A stretch of DNA of 64,000 nucleotides from Mauremys mutica. Lineage: Eukaryota > Chordata > Testudines > Geoemydidae. Below the pieces are notes generated by a model, which saw nothing but the letters and a program-made list of their open reading frames with translations, searched no databases and was not told the origin of the DNA. Numbering within the stretch: position 1 is the first letter of the stretch; each line of letters starts with the position of its first letter. The position numbers and the translations under genes are program-made. This document shows positions 22,914-33,949 of this stretch, in pieces. The DNA lies in NCBI RefSeq assembly GCF_020497125.1, contig NC_059073.1, positions 144,965,012 to 145,029,011 of the forward strand, written 5' to 3'.

Positions 22914-23289
22914 CAGTGCCGGCTTTAGGAAGTGCGGGGCCCAATTTGAACAGTTTCGAAAACACACACACACACACGTAAAAAAACATGTGGGGTTTGT
23001 GCTCACCGGGCGGTGCTCCGAGTCTTTGGGGGCACTTCGGCGATGGGTCCTTCACTCGCTCCAGGTCCTTGGTGGCACTGAAGGACCCACCGCCGAAGTG
23101 TCGCCAAAGACCCAGAGCAAGCAAAGGACCCGCCGCCGAAGTGCCGCCTAAGACCCGAAGCGCCGCCAGGTGAGTAAAAATTAGAAAGGCGCCTCTAGCC
23201 AGGGAAGGGATTCTCACTGGGCGCAGGGCCCTCTTGGGTGCGGGGCCCGATTCAGGGGAATTGGTGGAATAGGCCTAAAGCCAGCCCTG
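22914..23289. mobile_element. Non-autonomous hAT MITE, copy 2 (376 bp)
   Basis: Same family and orientation as 932-1,295. Left end CAGTGCCGGCTTTAGGAAG, right end GGCCTAAAGCCAGCCCTG. Perfect 8-bp target duplication TCTGCTGG at 22,906-22,913 and 23,290-23,297. Contains a CA microsatellite near 22,964. No coding capacity. Confidence 0.92.
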
Positions 23290-23297
23290 TCTGCTGG

Positions 23298-23880
23298 AAC
23301 TCTAGCCCCACTGATTTGGAGAGGGTCGGAGACAGGATGGGCAGGAGCATGTTTCGAAGGCAGCTATCTACATGTGGCCCAGACTGGTAGATGCTGTCAA
23401 GTACAAGGAAAAACATAGCCCTTCCTGACCCCTGCTGCTGCGTTTCTGCTGGCTACTGGCAGGGGTCAGGAACAGATTTACTCTCCCCACCATGCATTTG
23501 GGGTTTTTAATCTCCTTCAGAGGCATCAAGGATGGCTGGAGATGGGATGCTGGGCAGGGGCGGTCGGGGCTCACAGGTGATACCCAGCATTCTCTCTCGC
23601 AGGTGCCTGGCTGGCTGGTTCTTGCTCCCACGCTCAGAGTCTCCCTGATTGCCGAGTGTGGTGTTGGGAAGGAATTTTCCCGCAGGCAGTGACCTCGGGG
23701 TGCAGGGTTTGCCTTCTTCGGCAGCGTGGGGTGCGGGTGACATGCCAGGACTATGTGGATATCTCTCATTTATTCATTTAAACCTCGGTGCCTCCTGCTC
23801 TCTGCCTGTGGCACATAAGAATCTAGTCTCCTGTAGGCTGTGATGCTTTGGTCTCTTTTTCATGGTTGGTTTAGCATGCA
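23298..23880. other. Unassigned intron sequence
   Basis: No gene or repeat boundary recognised. Confidence 0.35.
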
Positions 23881-24135
23881 CAGGGCCGTCCTTACCCATA
23901 TGCAAAGTATGCAGTTGCGTAGGGCACCAGGAAATTTGGGGCACCAAATTGCCTCAAATTTCCTGGTGCCCTACACAGTTGCGTGCTGCTCCAGCGGCCA
24001 GTCTGATCCCCCGGCCTGCTGAGCCGCCCAGAAAAGCTGACCCCGCCCCTGCTCCACCTCTTCCCCATGGTCCTGCCCCTGCTCCGCCCCTCACCTCCTT
24101 CCACCCCTGCTCTGCCCCCTCCCAGCCTCATCCCT
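23881..24135. mobile_element. hAT-like fragment with perfect foldback
   Basis: Begins CAGGGCCGTCCTTACCCATA, a hAT-style terminus. Contains a perfect 19-bp inverted repeat (23,919-23,937 with 23,956-23,974; arm GTAGGGCACCAGGAAATTT) around an 18-bp loop, then a CCCCTGCTCC-rich tail. The right terminus was not located. Confidence 0.55.
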
Positions 24136-24179
24136 ACCCTGTCTGTGACTGTGTTCAGATTTTGCGTGCAGCTAGGAAA

Positions 24180-24450
24180 GACGATCTTTTGGTTAAGGTG
24201 CTTGAGTTGAACTCACTTTTCCTGAGAACTGTTCCTGGCTCTGCTGCAGTCTCCCTTTGTGAGTTGGGGCATGTCACTAACTCTGTGCCTCAGTTTCCCC
24301 ATCTGTAAAAGGGTAAAGGATAAAAATCCTTCCTTGCTCTGGTCGGGTCTGTTTAGAGCCCAAGCTCCCAGGGCTGGTCTCTTGCTTTGTGTGTGTACAG
24401 CACCTAGCACAATGGGGCTGCGATCTCGGTGAGACTAATAGTAACAGCAG
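24180..24450 (+). repeat. MIR-type SINE with 3' extension
   Basis: GTGAGTTGGGGCATGTCACT, CTGTGCCTCAGTTTCCCCAT, CTGTAAAAGGG, then GTACAGCACCTAGCACAATG. Confidence 0.75.
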
Positions 24451-24499
24451 GGGGGCTGCAGATGATGCATGATGACATTCAGCTTTGAGATCCCCCATC

Positions 24500-25150
24500 C
24501 CCCCCATTTCCAAGGCCCAATTTGGCCCGTGTTACTTATCGACCGCCTGTGTTAAGTACACGATTGGCCGGGACCCAGGGACACGGCTAAACACACAACA
24601 ATAAAACCAAGTAAATATTTGCAGCCATTAGAATGGGGCAGGGAGCTGATTGATTACCTTCGATCGGGCTCCCCCCGCCCCCAGTGGAACAATACTTGCT
24701 TACTCATACTTTATTAAAAACAACCTCTTTCCTTTTTGCTCTTTAATAATTCACGGCGCTAATTGTCTAGAAACGCAAACTTTAAAATGCCAACTCAGTG
24801 AGTTCATCTCCACACACCCACCCCCGTTCCCCACTGCTCTCCATCCATCACGTTCTCTGCGCACTCCTCTGTTTTTTGGTCCCACGTTTTCCCCTCTTTT
24901 TCTCCCGCCCCTTTCATTTCTCCTCCTCCCTGCCTTCAATGAGAGAGGCAAAGGGGAACAAAGCCTACCAGGCTGCATTAGCTGCCCCATCGCTGATGAT
25001 GATTAGCCCTGGATCCGCGTCAGGCCCTGCCTGCAAGTGACGGTTAGAGCAGAAATAAACATCGCTCGGGTTTCGCTTAAACACGCAACTCACTAACGAA
25101 AGCCGCAGCTAATTGAGTTAAAAGGCTTTCTCAAAGAGTAGCTGCTGATG
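24500..25150. promoter_or_regulatory. Candidate conserved regulatory block
   Basis: Repeat-poor, with many transcription-factor-like cores in unique sequence: AACAATAAAACC, AGTAAATATTTGC, TAATAATTCACGGCGCTAATT, AGCTAATTGAGTTAAAAGGC, and several CpGs in AT-rich surroundings (CGCTCGGGTTTCGC). Such composition is common in deeply conserved intronic enhancers. No conservation data are available. Confidence 0.3.
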
Positions 25151-25200
25151 AAATCCAAGCTGTGGTAATAAGTGTGTGTGGGGGGGGAATCAAATACAAC

Positions 25201-25217
25201 CTTTTTTTTTTTTTTTT
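25201..25217. repeat. Poly-T run
   Basis: 17 consecutive T. Confidence 0.9.
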
Positions 25218-25320
25218 ATGGCCTGGTGCAATTTGACAGCCAGCTGCTCCTTTCCCTTCTGAAATGTCTTTTGTCTCTTTTGGTTTCATGTGATGCCAGG
25301 AGAAGAAAGTTGGTTAAAAT

Positions 25321-25573
25321 AGGACTGGCCCTTTAATTGAGGAGGCGGGGCTTGCAAGTAACTCCACCCTTTTAGAAGGAGTCTGTGAGGGGAGGCGAGA
25401 TAAGACCCAGTTTTTTTCCCTTTCAGGTCCTTTACCATAAGAGGGTTTGGAGAGGGGAGATTCCTCACTCCCAGTTGGAAATCTGTCCTTCATGGTTCTT
25501 ACCCTGGACTCAAAGGCTCCTCCCAAGTGGGCGGAGCTACAGGACCCTAATGCTTTATTAAAGGGCCCATCCT
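25321..25573. mobile_element. Unclassified terminal-inverted-repeat element
   Basis: Left end AGGACTGGCCCTTTAAT. The right end ATTAAAGGGCCCATCCT is the reverse complement with two mismatches. The interior contains paired GGCGGGGCTTG and CCTCCCAAGTGGGCGG segments. 253 bp, no ORF of interest, target duplication not obvious. Confidence 0.45.
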
Positions 25574-25890
25574 CATTTTTTACCCCCATGCTCCATGTTG
25601 ACTACTCATTGCTGTGGAAAGCACCACACGGCTTGTGTTCCACCAATGTCATTCAGTGGCCTTCCCAGCCTCCATGGGTGAGGGGAGCTCTCTGCCTGTA
25701 TTGCTTGGCGCTTTTATTCCTGGTGTCGCAAAGACAGGGGAGTTAGCCTGCTAAGAGGGAGCACCGGAGACTGTGTCCTGGCAGGGGAAGGCGTGATCCC
25801 ACCACACGCTCCCTTCAGTAGGCTGATGAGGAAATGGATAGCAGACAGAAGGAAGGAACGTGGGGAACTACCAGATTGGATCAGAGTAGG
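25574..25890. other. Unassigned intron sequence
   Basis: Nothing recognised. Confidence 0.35.
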
Positions 25891-26480
25891 GGTCCACTGT
25901 GGCGGATTTAGGTAGTCAGGCCCTGTGCGCATCTTCGTTCCCCCCCTCCCCCCCTGGGACCCAGCCAAGAAAAAGAACATTCTCTCTTATCTCCCCGCAT
26001 TTTTCATTCTTTTTTTCTTCCTCCTCCTCCTATATTATAAGTAATGGGAAGTAAATGAAAATAAAGTTAGGTACCTTGATTGGGGCAGGGGGTTGGGGTG
26101 TGGGAGGGGATGAGAGGTGCAGGCTCTGGGAGGAAGTTTGGGTGCTGGGTGCGGGCTCTGGGCTGAGGCAGGGGCTTAGGGTGTGGGATGGGGGCAGGGG
26201 GGCGGTGCTTACCTCGGGCAGCGCAGCTCCCAAAGCGACCAGGACACCACCCCCTCCTCTGGCAGCAGCTCCTAGGCTGGGGAGTCCAGGGGGTCTCTGC
26301 ACGCTGCTGCCTTCAGGCACTGCCCCCCACAGCTTCCATTGGCTGCAGTTCCCAGCCAATGGGAGCTGCAGAGTCGGGGTGAGGGAGTGCGCGGAGACCC
26401 CCCCCCAGGGGCTGCAGGGACATGCTGGCCGTTTCCGGAGCAACGTGGCGTGGAGGGAGGGAGACAGAGCGGGCAGGGAG
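25891..26480. mobile_element. Diverged hAT-related GC-rich repeat
   Basis: Shares with the element at 43,869 a GGGTTGGGGTGTGGGAGGGG-type array (from about 26,090) and a palindromic module built on CCATTGGCTG...CAGCCAATGG (arms 26,331-26,345 and 26,353-26,367, one mismatch). Termini not resolved. ORFs on both strands here are repeat shadows. Confidence 0.5.
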
Positions 26481-27100
26481 CTGCCTTAGCCCTGCTTACT
26501 GGCAAATCTCTGCACTCCCCTTGGCGGGAGTTTGTTTCATGGTAAATCCTCTCCTGGGGGTGCAGCCCAGTGCCCCGTCTCCAACGGTCAAGAAACCTTA
26601 TAATGAGATAACTGTGGAATAACTTGCTCATAGGGAAGTTGCTTCCTGTACCCACTAATCAAGTGCTGACTTCTCTTTATTTGTCTCCTGGCAGTGCCTA
26701 GAGGCCAGAGACTCATTGTGCTGGGTACCAGCCAGGCCTATCACAAGAGTTTACAGTCTAGGGGCTTATGTCCTGACGCATCAGAGTTTATATCCCTTCC
26801 CTGCGTCGTGTAGCTCATTAGCATATAGACGTGTCTAATCCTTTGTAGAGAAGTGTCTGACCTCCTTTGTAAAGCACTTTGCCATCTGCTGACAAAAAGC
26901 ACTACGAATGAACCGGATAGTCTTGTTCTTTGATTCTTGCTGAGCTCTTAGCCTGCATGAGCTCTTGTGGAGGTGAGTTCTGCAGGTTAACGATGCAACT
27001 GTGCAAAATAGCAGCTGCTTTTCTCAACATTAAAATTGACGCCTTTCGATTGCGTTCGATCTCCTTCCACCATTCTTGTATTATGAGAAAGGAAAAAGAG
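26481..27100. other. Unassigned, with MIR-tail-like fragment near 26,830-26,900
   Basis: CTTTGTAAAGCACTTTGCCA near 26,868 resembles the 3' part of MIR. Otherwise nothing recognised. Confidence 0.35.
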
Positions 27101-27290
27101 GTGCGCCCTTAGCCTACTGGGTAGAGCATTGGACGGGTGCTTGGGATAGTTGGGTTTTATGCTTGCTGGGTGACCTTAGGTAAGTCATTTCCACATTCCA
27201 TGCCTCAGTTTCCCCATTTGTAAAAGTGCTTCCCTCCTTTGTAAAGCGCGTTGAGATCTACAGCTGAAAAGTTCTATATAAGAATATTAT
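27101..27290 (+). repeat. MIR-type SINE with good tRNA-like head
   Basis: CCTTAGCCTACTGGGTAGAG and GGGTTTTATGCTTGC as head, GTGACCTTAGGTAAGTCATT, ATGCCTCAGTTTCCCCATTT, and TTGTAAAGCGCGTTGAGATC as tail. Confidence 0.8.
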
Positions 27291-28654
27291 CCCAATCATT
27301 ATGCTACAGACCTCTGCCATATCTTCTCTGATGTGACTCCTCCCTACTAAATAGACCGTGTCTTTTCAGTCTCTCTTTGGTGGAAATTATTTCCAGGTGT
27401 CTTATAATTGTCCTCCATCTCTGAGCCTCCTCTGTTGTGCCCTGTTCAAGCTGGGGTGACCCCTACTGCCCCTGGTTGATTTATACAAGGGCAGCCTTCT
27501 ACTGTCCATACCTTTTCTTAGGCAGCCTAAAACTTTGTTTGCGCCTATTCTCTGCCCCCGCTGCTACAGAGCTCTTCGCTAAGCTGTCTATAACGAAGCC
27601 CATGGCTCTTTCCTGAGTGCTCACAGTTAATTTAGAGCCTATCACTCCGAATGAGTACAAATATCCACGGGAGCAGGGCCTGAAGGTTAGGAGAAGCATC
27701 CACAAATGGCTCTTACGCTTATCACTTTGGGAAATTGTCCCTAAACAGCCTGCGGGTTTGGAGGCTGGCTCCCATTCTGTGCAGGGAACCAAAGGATTAA
27801 GCCGCTTCTTCACTGCCCAGATTCAGGGCTGTTAGGAGGAGCTGCATTGGTGCTGGCATAAATTACATAGAACAGCCTTGGAGTGGCTTTAATTTACAGC
27901 TGCTTGTGGGGCCCAGAATCTCGGCAGCATCATGTGCTAAGGACATGCCCTCTCAAGGCTGCTGGGCCAGAGATTGGGGGAGAAGCAGCAGAGGACTGAT
28001 TATGGCACTTTACTCTGCTCTGACCCTGGGGGATTGTCCCTGGCCAGTTGTAGTGCCGCACAGCCGCTCGTAAATTGCTGGAGCAGCATATATGGCCTGG
28101 GGACTGGGGTCGAGGGCAGGGGGGAATCTCCCTCCTGCCACACTTTTTGTCTAGCTCTGGTCTGCCCGCCCTGTTCCCCAAGCTCCCAGAGCTGCAGTGA
28201 CCTTTCTCTGGACAAGGAAGACCTGACGGGGGCCCTATGAATACTTCCAGATTAGCCCCCCTATCAGCTCTGCTGGCTGCAGCATGCCCAGCCTCTGTGA
28301 TAGCCCAGGGAGCCAGAGTCCAGCCCCTGCTGCAGCACATGCCTGGCTGTCCTGCAGAGCAGAATGCAGAGCGCGCTGAGGATGATGCAGACTGCACTGT
28401 GACCTGCCTTCCTGCACACAGTGCTTCTGCCCTAAGCTCCCTTCCTCGGAGGATCTCAAAGCATGTTGCAAACAGGAATTCCCAAAGTTTCACAACACTG
28501 TATGTGCGGCGTGACAGTTCCATCTGTTGGGGAAGCCCCCAAGGCCTTATCCACTCAGGATATCCGCCTGTATCTGCCAGGCCTACTGCATCATCCCTGT
28601 TTGCAGGGGAAACTGGTCACGCATTGACTCAGTGGCATCTCCCTTCTTAGCTTT
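27291..28654. other. Unassigned intron sequence, possibly old LINE at the left
   Basis: 27,300-27,660 (TTTCAGTCTCTCTTTGGTGG and following) may be an antisense, highly diverged LINE. The rest shows nothing recognisable. A 104-codon - strand frame at 27,499-27,813 has no domain. Confidence 0.35.
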
Positions 28655-28662
28655 CCCTAGAC

Positions 28663-29525
28663 CAGGGGTGGCCAACCTGAGCCTGAGAAGGAGCCAGAAT
28701 ATACCTTGCCAAAGAGCCACAGTAATACGTCAGCAGCCCCCTATAAGCTGCTCTGCCTCCCAGCACCTCCCACCCACTGGCAGCCCCGCCAATCAGTGCC
28801 TCCCCCTCCCTCCATGCACCTCCTGATCAGCTGTTTCATGGTGTGCAGGAGGCTCAGAGGGGGAGGAGGAGGAGTGAGAGCATGGCAGGCTCCGGGGAGG
28901 GGGTGAGAAGCATAGGTGCCGACTCCATGGGTGCTCCGGGGCTGGCGCACCCACAGGGGAAAATTGGTGGGTGCTTAGCACCCACCGGCAGCTCCCCCCA
29001 ACCCCAGCTCCCCCCCCACCTCCACTCCGCCTCTGCCTCCTCCCCTGAGTGCGCCGCCAAGTCCTGCTTCTCCCCTTCCCTCCCAGCGCTTGCGCCGCGA
29101 AACAGCTGTTTCACGTGGCTGGGAGGGAGGAGGGGGAACGCAGTGCACTCGGGGAAGAGGCAGGGTCAGGGTGGGGATTTGGGGAAGGAGTCCAATAGGG
29201 GCAGGGAGGGGGCAGGGTTGGGGCGGGGTCTTTGGGGAAGGGGTTGGAATGGGGGCGGGGCAGGGAAAGGGTGGAGTTGGGGTGGGGCCAGAGGCGGTGG
29301 GGCACGAGCACCCACCGGCACTGGGGAAAGTTGGCGCCTATGGCGGGAAGGGGTGGAGGGGGCAGGGCCCATGGCAGAGCCAGGGGTTGAGCAGTGGGTA
29401 CCCCCAGCACATTGGAAAGGTGGCACCTGTAGCTCCAGCCCAGGAGTCGGTGCCTAGACAAGGAGCCGCATGTTAACTTCTGAAGAGCCACATGTGGCTC
29501 GGGAGCCCCAGGTTAGCCACCCCTG
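28663..29525. mobile_element. hAT element carrying a nested second element (863 bp)
   Basis: Left end CAGGGGTGGCCAACCTGAGC. The right end CAGGTTAGCCACCCCTG is its inverted match. Perfect 8-bp target duplication CCCTAGAC at 28,655-28,662 and 29,526-29,533. No transposase. GC-rich interior mostly supplied by the nested element. Confidence 0.92.
28911..29342. mobile_element. Nested hAT-like element (432 bp)
   Basis: Left end CATAGGTGCCGACTCC, right end AAGTTGGCGCCTATG, inverted. Flanks GTGAGAAG (28,903-28,910) and GCGGGAAG (29,343-29,350) match at 6 of 8, a decayed target duplication. The G-rich interior generates long false ORFs on both strands. A further oppositely oriented fragment of the same family (GGAGTCGGTGCCTAG) lies at about 29,442-29,456. 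Confidence 0.7.
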
Positions 29526-29533
29526 CCCTAGAC

Positions 29534-30690
29534 TGTGTCCTATTAGCCCGCTGCAGTTGGCTGTAACCCGGGTTCATTACAGGGAACTGTGTGTGCCAGG
29601 AAAGGGTTGTGCCCACCGCTCATTGTGCATCATGTGTCAGCCCCCTCTGTGCCCAAGCCGCTGAGGACAAGAGCCTGCTACAGCGATCAGCTAGGGGAGG
29701 TGGTTCCTTTGCAGCTGATGTTCTTAGCTCTGTTGGTCCTGGGCTGGGTCCCCAGCGGTGGCCAAGAGGCGAGTCATTGCAACTTGGCTGGAGCAGCAAT
29801 GCAGGGGTCCCCAAGGACTGGTAGAGGAGAGGGGAAGAGAATTTCTGGTGGAGTTCTCGCCGAGGTACGGGGGCAGGGATCCAGAGAAGGCTGTTAGGTG
29901 AGGAGGAAGGTGAATGAGAGAAGGGCAGGTGCACAGGCAGAGAATGAGAAAGTTTTTGGATCCGGTTCAGCTAATCATTTGAGTCCTTCACGGCTCATCC
30001 AGACTGAACCGCCAAGCTTTTTAATGGCCTATCCATCAGTGCGCATCCTTCCCCGCAGCCCCGTCTCCAGCTTCTCACGTGGCGAGGAGCAGATGGTAGC
30101 TTGATTGCCGGGGGCTCTGCAGTGTTAAAGGAGGGGGGAGCTCCTGAGAATCCCCCCTTCACCTCGGAGATTCCCTCCGGCTTTTCCAGGCTGTGGCAGA
30201 TTGGGTGAGCTGAGTCTGGGATCAGGCAAAATCCAGCCTCTTGGCTTCTCTGAGGAGTGAAGGGGAGGGATTCCTTAGGGAGCGGAGGCCTGAGTGGAGG
30301 ACACTTAAGCGGGGCTGATGTAAGCAAATCTGGGGCCTGCTGCGAAGCTGTTCAGCTGCGGGTGGGGAGCAATCCCAGCTGTCACAGCCTCCACTTAGTG
30401 TGCAAACCTCCCCCGGATCCTCGCAGGGGCAGGTCACGTGCATGATGCATCCAGGACTGGGCCTGGGAAAGGGCTCGAGCAGTGGTTCCATCCTGGACCC
30501 ATCCCTCCCCTTGACCAGTGAGGAGAGGACCAGGTGCTAGAGAATCCCCGGGCTGGGGGAATAGTGGGTGGAGGTTTCCTATTTAGCAGGGCCCAGCCAG
30601 CATGGCCATAAGGGGGAAGACAGGAGTGCTGGCTTATTAGCAGCCCAAGGCTCTGTCTGCCCCCACTCCACACTCACGTGCCTTTGGCAC
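29534..30690. other. Unassigned intron sequence
   Basis: GC-moderate, no repeat boundary or gene recognised. Confidence 0.35.
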
Positions 30691-30692
30691 TA

Positions 30693-30811
30693 GGATGACC
30701 AGGCAGCAAGTGTGAAAAATCGGGATTGGGGTGGCGGGAAAGAGGATCCTATATAAGAAAAAGACCCCAAAATCGGGACTGTCCCTATAAAATCAGGACA
30801 TCTGGTCACCC
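30693..30811. mobile_element. Small TA-flanked MITE, copy 1
   Basis: Flanked by TA at 30,691 and 30,812. Ends GGATGACCAG and CTGGTCACCC are inverted repeats. The interior, with TGTGAAAAATCGGGA and CCTATATAAGAAAAAG, matches 63,652-63,746 in reverse orientation. Tc1/mariner-type target inferred. Confidence 0.75.
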
Positions 30812-31079
30812 TACTTGGCGCACACAGGAGTGGTGATGCTAGTGTCCCAGTCCCCGATCACCTTTAGGTGGAGGCTGGGTTGGGTGTCTAGCTGAGCCAG
30901 ACCTGGTCCTCCTACTCACTGCAAAAGCCAAGAGGTTAGTGTTGAGGGCTTTTCTTACCTTTGCTGACACCTTCCCCCTTGGTACTGGCAGTCGGGAACG
31001 TAAGGAGTCCAGGGACTTGAGAACCCAGTGTGGAGCCTAAAGTAGAATGTGAATCATCTGTTCTATGTGCGTTACGGCA

Positions 31080-31320
31080 GTGGTTAGCGATCGGGTCCCA
31101 TTGTGCAAGGGTCTGTATAAACACGTAGTGATAGACAGTCTCTGCCTCAAGGAAGTTACGGTCTAAATAGACCAGATGCCGGGGGAGGAGAGGAGTGAAG
31201 AAGCACAGGGAGGTGCAGCAGTGACTTGCCCAAAGGTCACCCAGCAGGCCAGAGGCGGAGCTTGGAATAGAACTAGATTTCCCGAGTCCCAGCCCAGTGC
31301 TCTATCTGCCGGATCACCTT
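31080..31320 (-). repeat. MIR-type SINE with extended 3' part
   Basis: CGGGTCCCATTGTGCAAGGG, CAGTCTCTGCCTCAAGGAAG, then GACTTGCCCAAAGGTCACCC and GGAGCTTGGAATAGAACTAG. Confidence 0.75.
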
Positions 31321-33945
31321 GCATTTTTCTGACTCCTTGTCCCAAGGTGCTTTGCTGCCTCTAGCTCTATAATACTGCTGAAATGCAGCCGCTTCTGGGC
31401 CGGAGGGCAGCAGCCAGGGTACGAGAGATGCAGCAGGCAAGGGGGATTTTGGCCAAGGCTGCTGGAGTAAACCCCAACTCTTAGGAGAGGTACAGGGAGG
31501 TATTTAGCATCCACACACAGCCAGCAGGAGCACCTGGTCTCCACTGAAAGGCTCACGCTGGCAGCTGGGACCATTTATCCCCCCAGGGAAGGAAGAAGAG
31601 GACACTGCCTGGATTTGAACCTATGATCCCAGACCCTGCTTCTCTGCTGGCGTTTGTTTGTTTTTTTTGGGGGGGGGGCATTCCCTCTGCCTCCCTCTGT
31701 AGCAAGACCCTCTCCCGGCTACGTTTCAGAGCCTGAGCTCCAGCCAGCGGCACCACGGCTCTTTTTGGCCCCACAGCCTGAGTCACCTGCCCTGGGCTCT
31801 GAGCCGCAGGGCCGCGGGTTTCTCTTTGCAGTGTAGATTTCCTTTAATGAAGTTTCCTTTAATGACCTGGGAAGTTTCCTTTAATGACCTGCTTGGGTCA
31901 TGGGGCCCTTGGGATGGGGAGGGGAGCGTCCAGCGGAGAAGCTGCGAAGAGTTCCCGTGGGGTCTGTCCCGCCGGTTAGAGGGAGGGCGAGAGCTGGGAA
32001 CACAGCAGCAGGGAAGTGCCTGATGGACTCTGGCCTGGCTGCTGGTCCCGGAGGCGGGGTGTGCCGCGGCTTGGGGCTTTGCCAGCAGCTTGTGGCATGG
32101 GAAGGAGTGCAGGAGTGAATGCGAGAGTCCATCTCTCCACAATGGCTTTTCCCCCTTCCCACGCTTCCTAATGAAACCACCAAAGCGCTCCCACCACTGG
32201 CTGATCCAGCGGCCGTGCCTACAGAGCGCTGGTTCCCCCAGGGCCTAGGCCCTGGGATCATGCTCTCTGCCCCTGCCCTCTCCATCTCTCTCCAGGGGCT
32301 TCTGGCCCTAGCGGTTCTTTATCGCCTCCCCAGTCCCAATCCAGAGCACTCTCCCCCATCTTCCCAACCACCTCTGGGGCTCAGCTTTGCCCGCCCCACA
32401 CCACACCCTCCGTAAAGCTCTTGGCAGCTGCCTTTGGAAGGGATCCAGGAGGATTATTTTGCAGGCGGCTTCATGCCTCTGTATCCCAGACCCTGGCCCC
32501 CTTCCCCTTGCTGCAGACCTATGCCATGTCCTCCCCCCATCCATCATTCTCCAGCTAATCCTGCTGGCCTCCTCCCATGGCTCCAGCTCTGCCTGCCGGA
32601 GACAAGGGTATGTTGCACTAAACCTAGGTTCTGCTGTTCTTCACCTGCATTTCCTCTCCCCAGCTGCTCACTGCAGCCACTGGCAGAGGGGAACTGAATG
32701 GTGAGGGAGGTGAGAGACCCCAAGGAAATTGACCCCCCCTCCCCCAGCTCCATCTAGCTTGTGCACTGGGAGCTTTGCACCATCAGCACTTGGCTAAAGT
32801 GTCCCTTTGCCCAGCGCTGGTGGGAGATGGGGAGGAGCAGCCTCCCGGCAGGAGCAAACATTCCCTCTTGCAAAGAGCATCACTTGTCCTCAGCCACACT
32901 GCTACATCGGTCCTGGCTGCAGTGTGCTTCTCGCTAAAGCTATGTCCATGAGGGGCTTTGGCACCCAAATGACCCCTCCCCACGTGGGAAGCCTGAAGTC
33001 TGATGGCCTTGCAGCTGAGGGACAGCAATTACCACTGCCTCGCTAAGCAATATGCTTCCTGGTGCCCTGGCCCAGAGCTTATGGGCCTGATTCTCTCTTA
33101 CTCCATTCCTGTGCTTGGGGCAGGGAGGGAGGGAATGGGGAGTGGCTTTTAGCCACTTTTGGCCTTCCCATGTTTTGAGGCTATTCAGAGCCCCGCCTGG
33201 CCTTCAGCATAATTTAGAGCAGCCACCAGGCAGCTCTAACTTGCATTCTGCTTCTCAGGGCCCTTCTGTTGGGGCATTCTGGCCACACTGGGGACTGGGA
33301 GCAGGGCAGGTGGGGAGCCCCTAACACCAGCCAGGAAGTCCCCTGCACAGCAGTGTTCCCAGAAAGCTGCCTGCTGTCAGGAAACCTTAGCATAAGTGAG
33401 AATCTGTCCTCTTTGCTCTCCTATACGTTACTGGTTGCATCTCCCATCCTGTTCCGACAGCTGCAAACAAACCTCCCCCAATACCAGCCTCTGACAAAGA
33501 TTCTAAGTCAAAATTTCGGTCTCAGCAGAAAAACAGGGACCCGAACCCCAAACTGGCTGGCAGTCCCCAGCTGGCAAGATTTTTGGGGGAGCAACTCCAA
33601 GCCCCATCCATTAAACCAATTGGCTGCTGCAGCTGCTAATGCAGACGGGCTTGGAGAGGATTGGAGGCTGGCGCTTTTATCCATTTAAACATCTTTAATA
33701 TTTTACAATGAGAAAACAGGGATCAATGTCTTGTTTATAGCGCTGTGTTCATGGGGAATTGCTCCGGGCTTTTGTCCTTTGCAAGTGGATTTCCCGGGAG
33801 GAGGGATGTGGAGGACTAGGGTGAATACCCAGCCACGGAGTGTGCGTGTTGAGAGCTCAGCTGCTTTCTCACTGCAATAACAATAATTTGCAGTTTGCAG
33901 CTCTCACGCTGTGGGATGGGAAAGGACTATTTAGCTTAGATGGGA
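31321..33945. other. Unassigned intron sequence
   Basis: No gene. Contains a reverse copy of a recurrent motif (CTGAAATGCAGCCGCTTCTG at 31,378), a T/G homopolymer stretch at 31,660-31,678, and a triplicated TTTCCTTTAATGA at 31,849-31,888. Confidence 0.4.
31846..31893 (+). repeat. Short tandem triplication
   Basis: TTTCCTTTAATGA occurs three times at spacings of about 14 and 21 bp, the latter two units including GACCTG. Confidence 0.75.
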
Positions 33946-33949
33946 GATG

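Noticed and set aside
28843..29491. Overlapping 126-204-codon ORFs on both strands
   Set aside because: GC-rich interior of nested hAT elements; Gly/Arg/Pro-rich and mutually shadowing.
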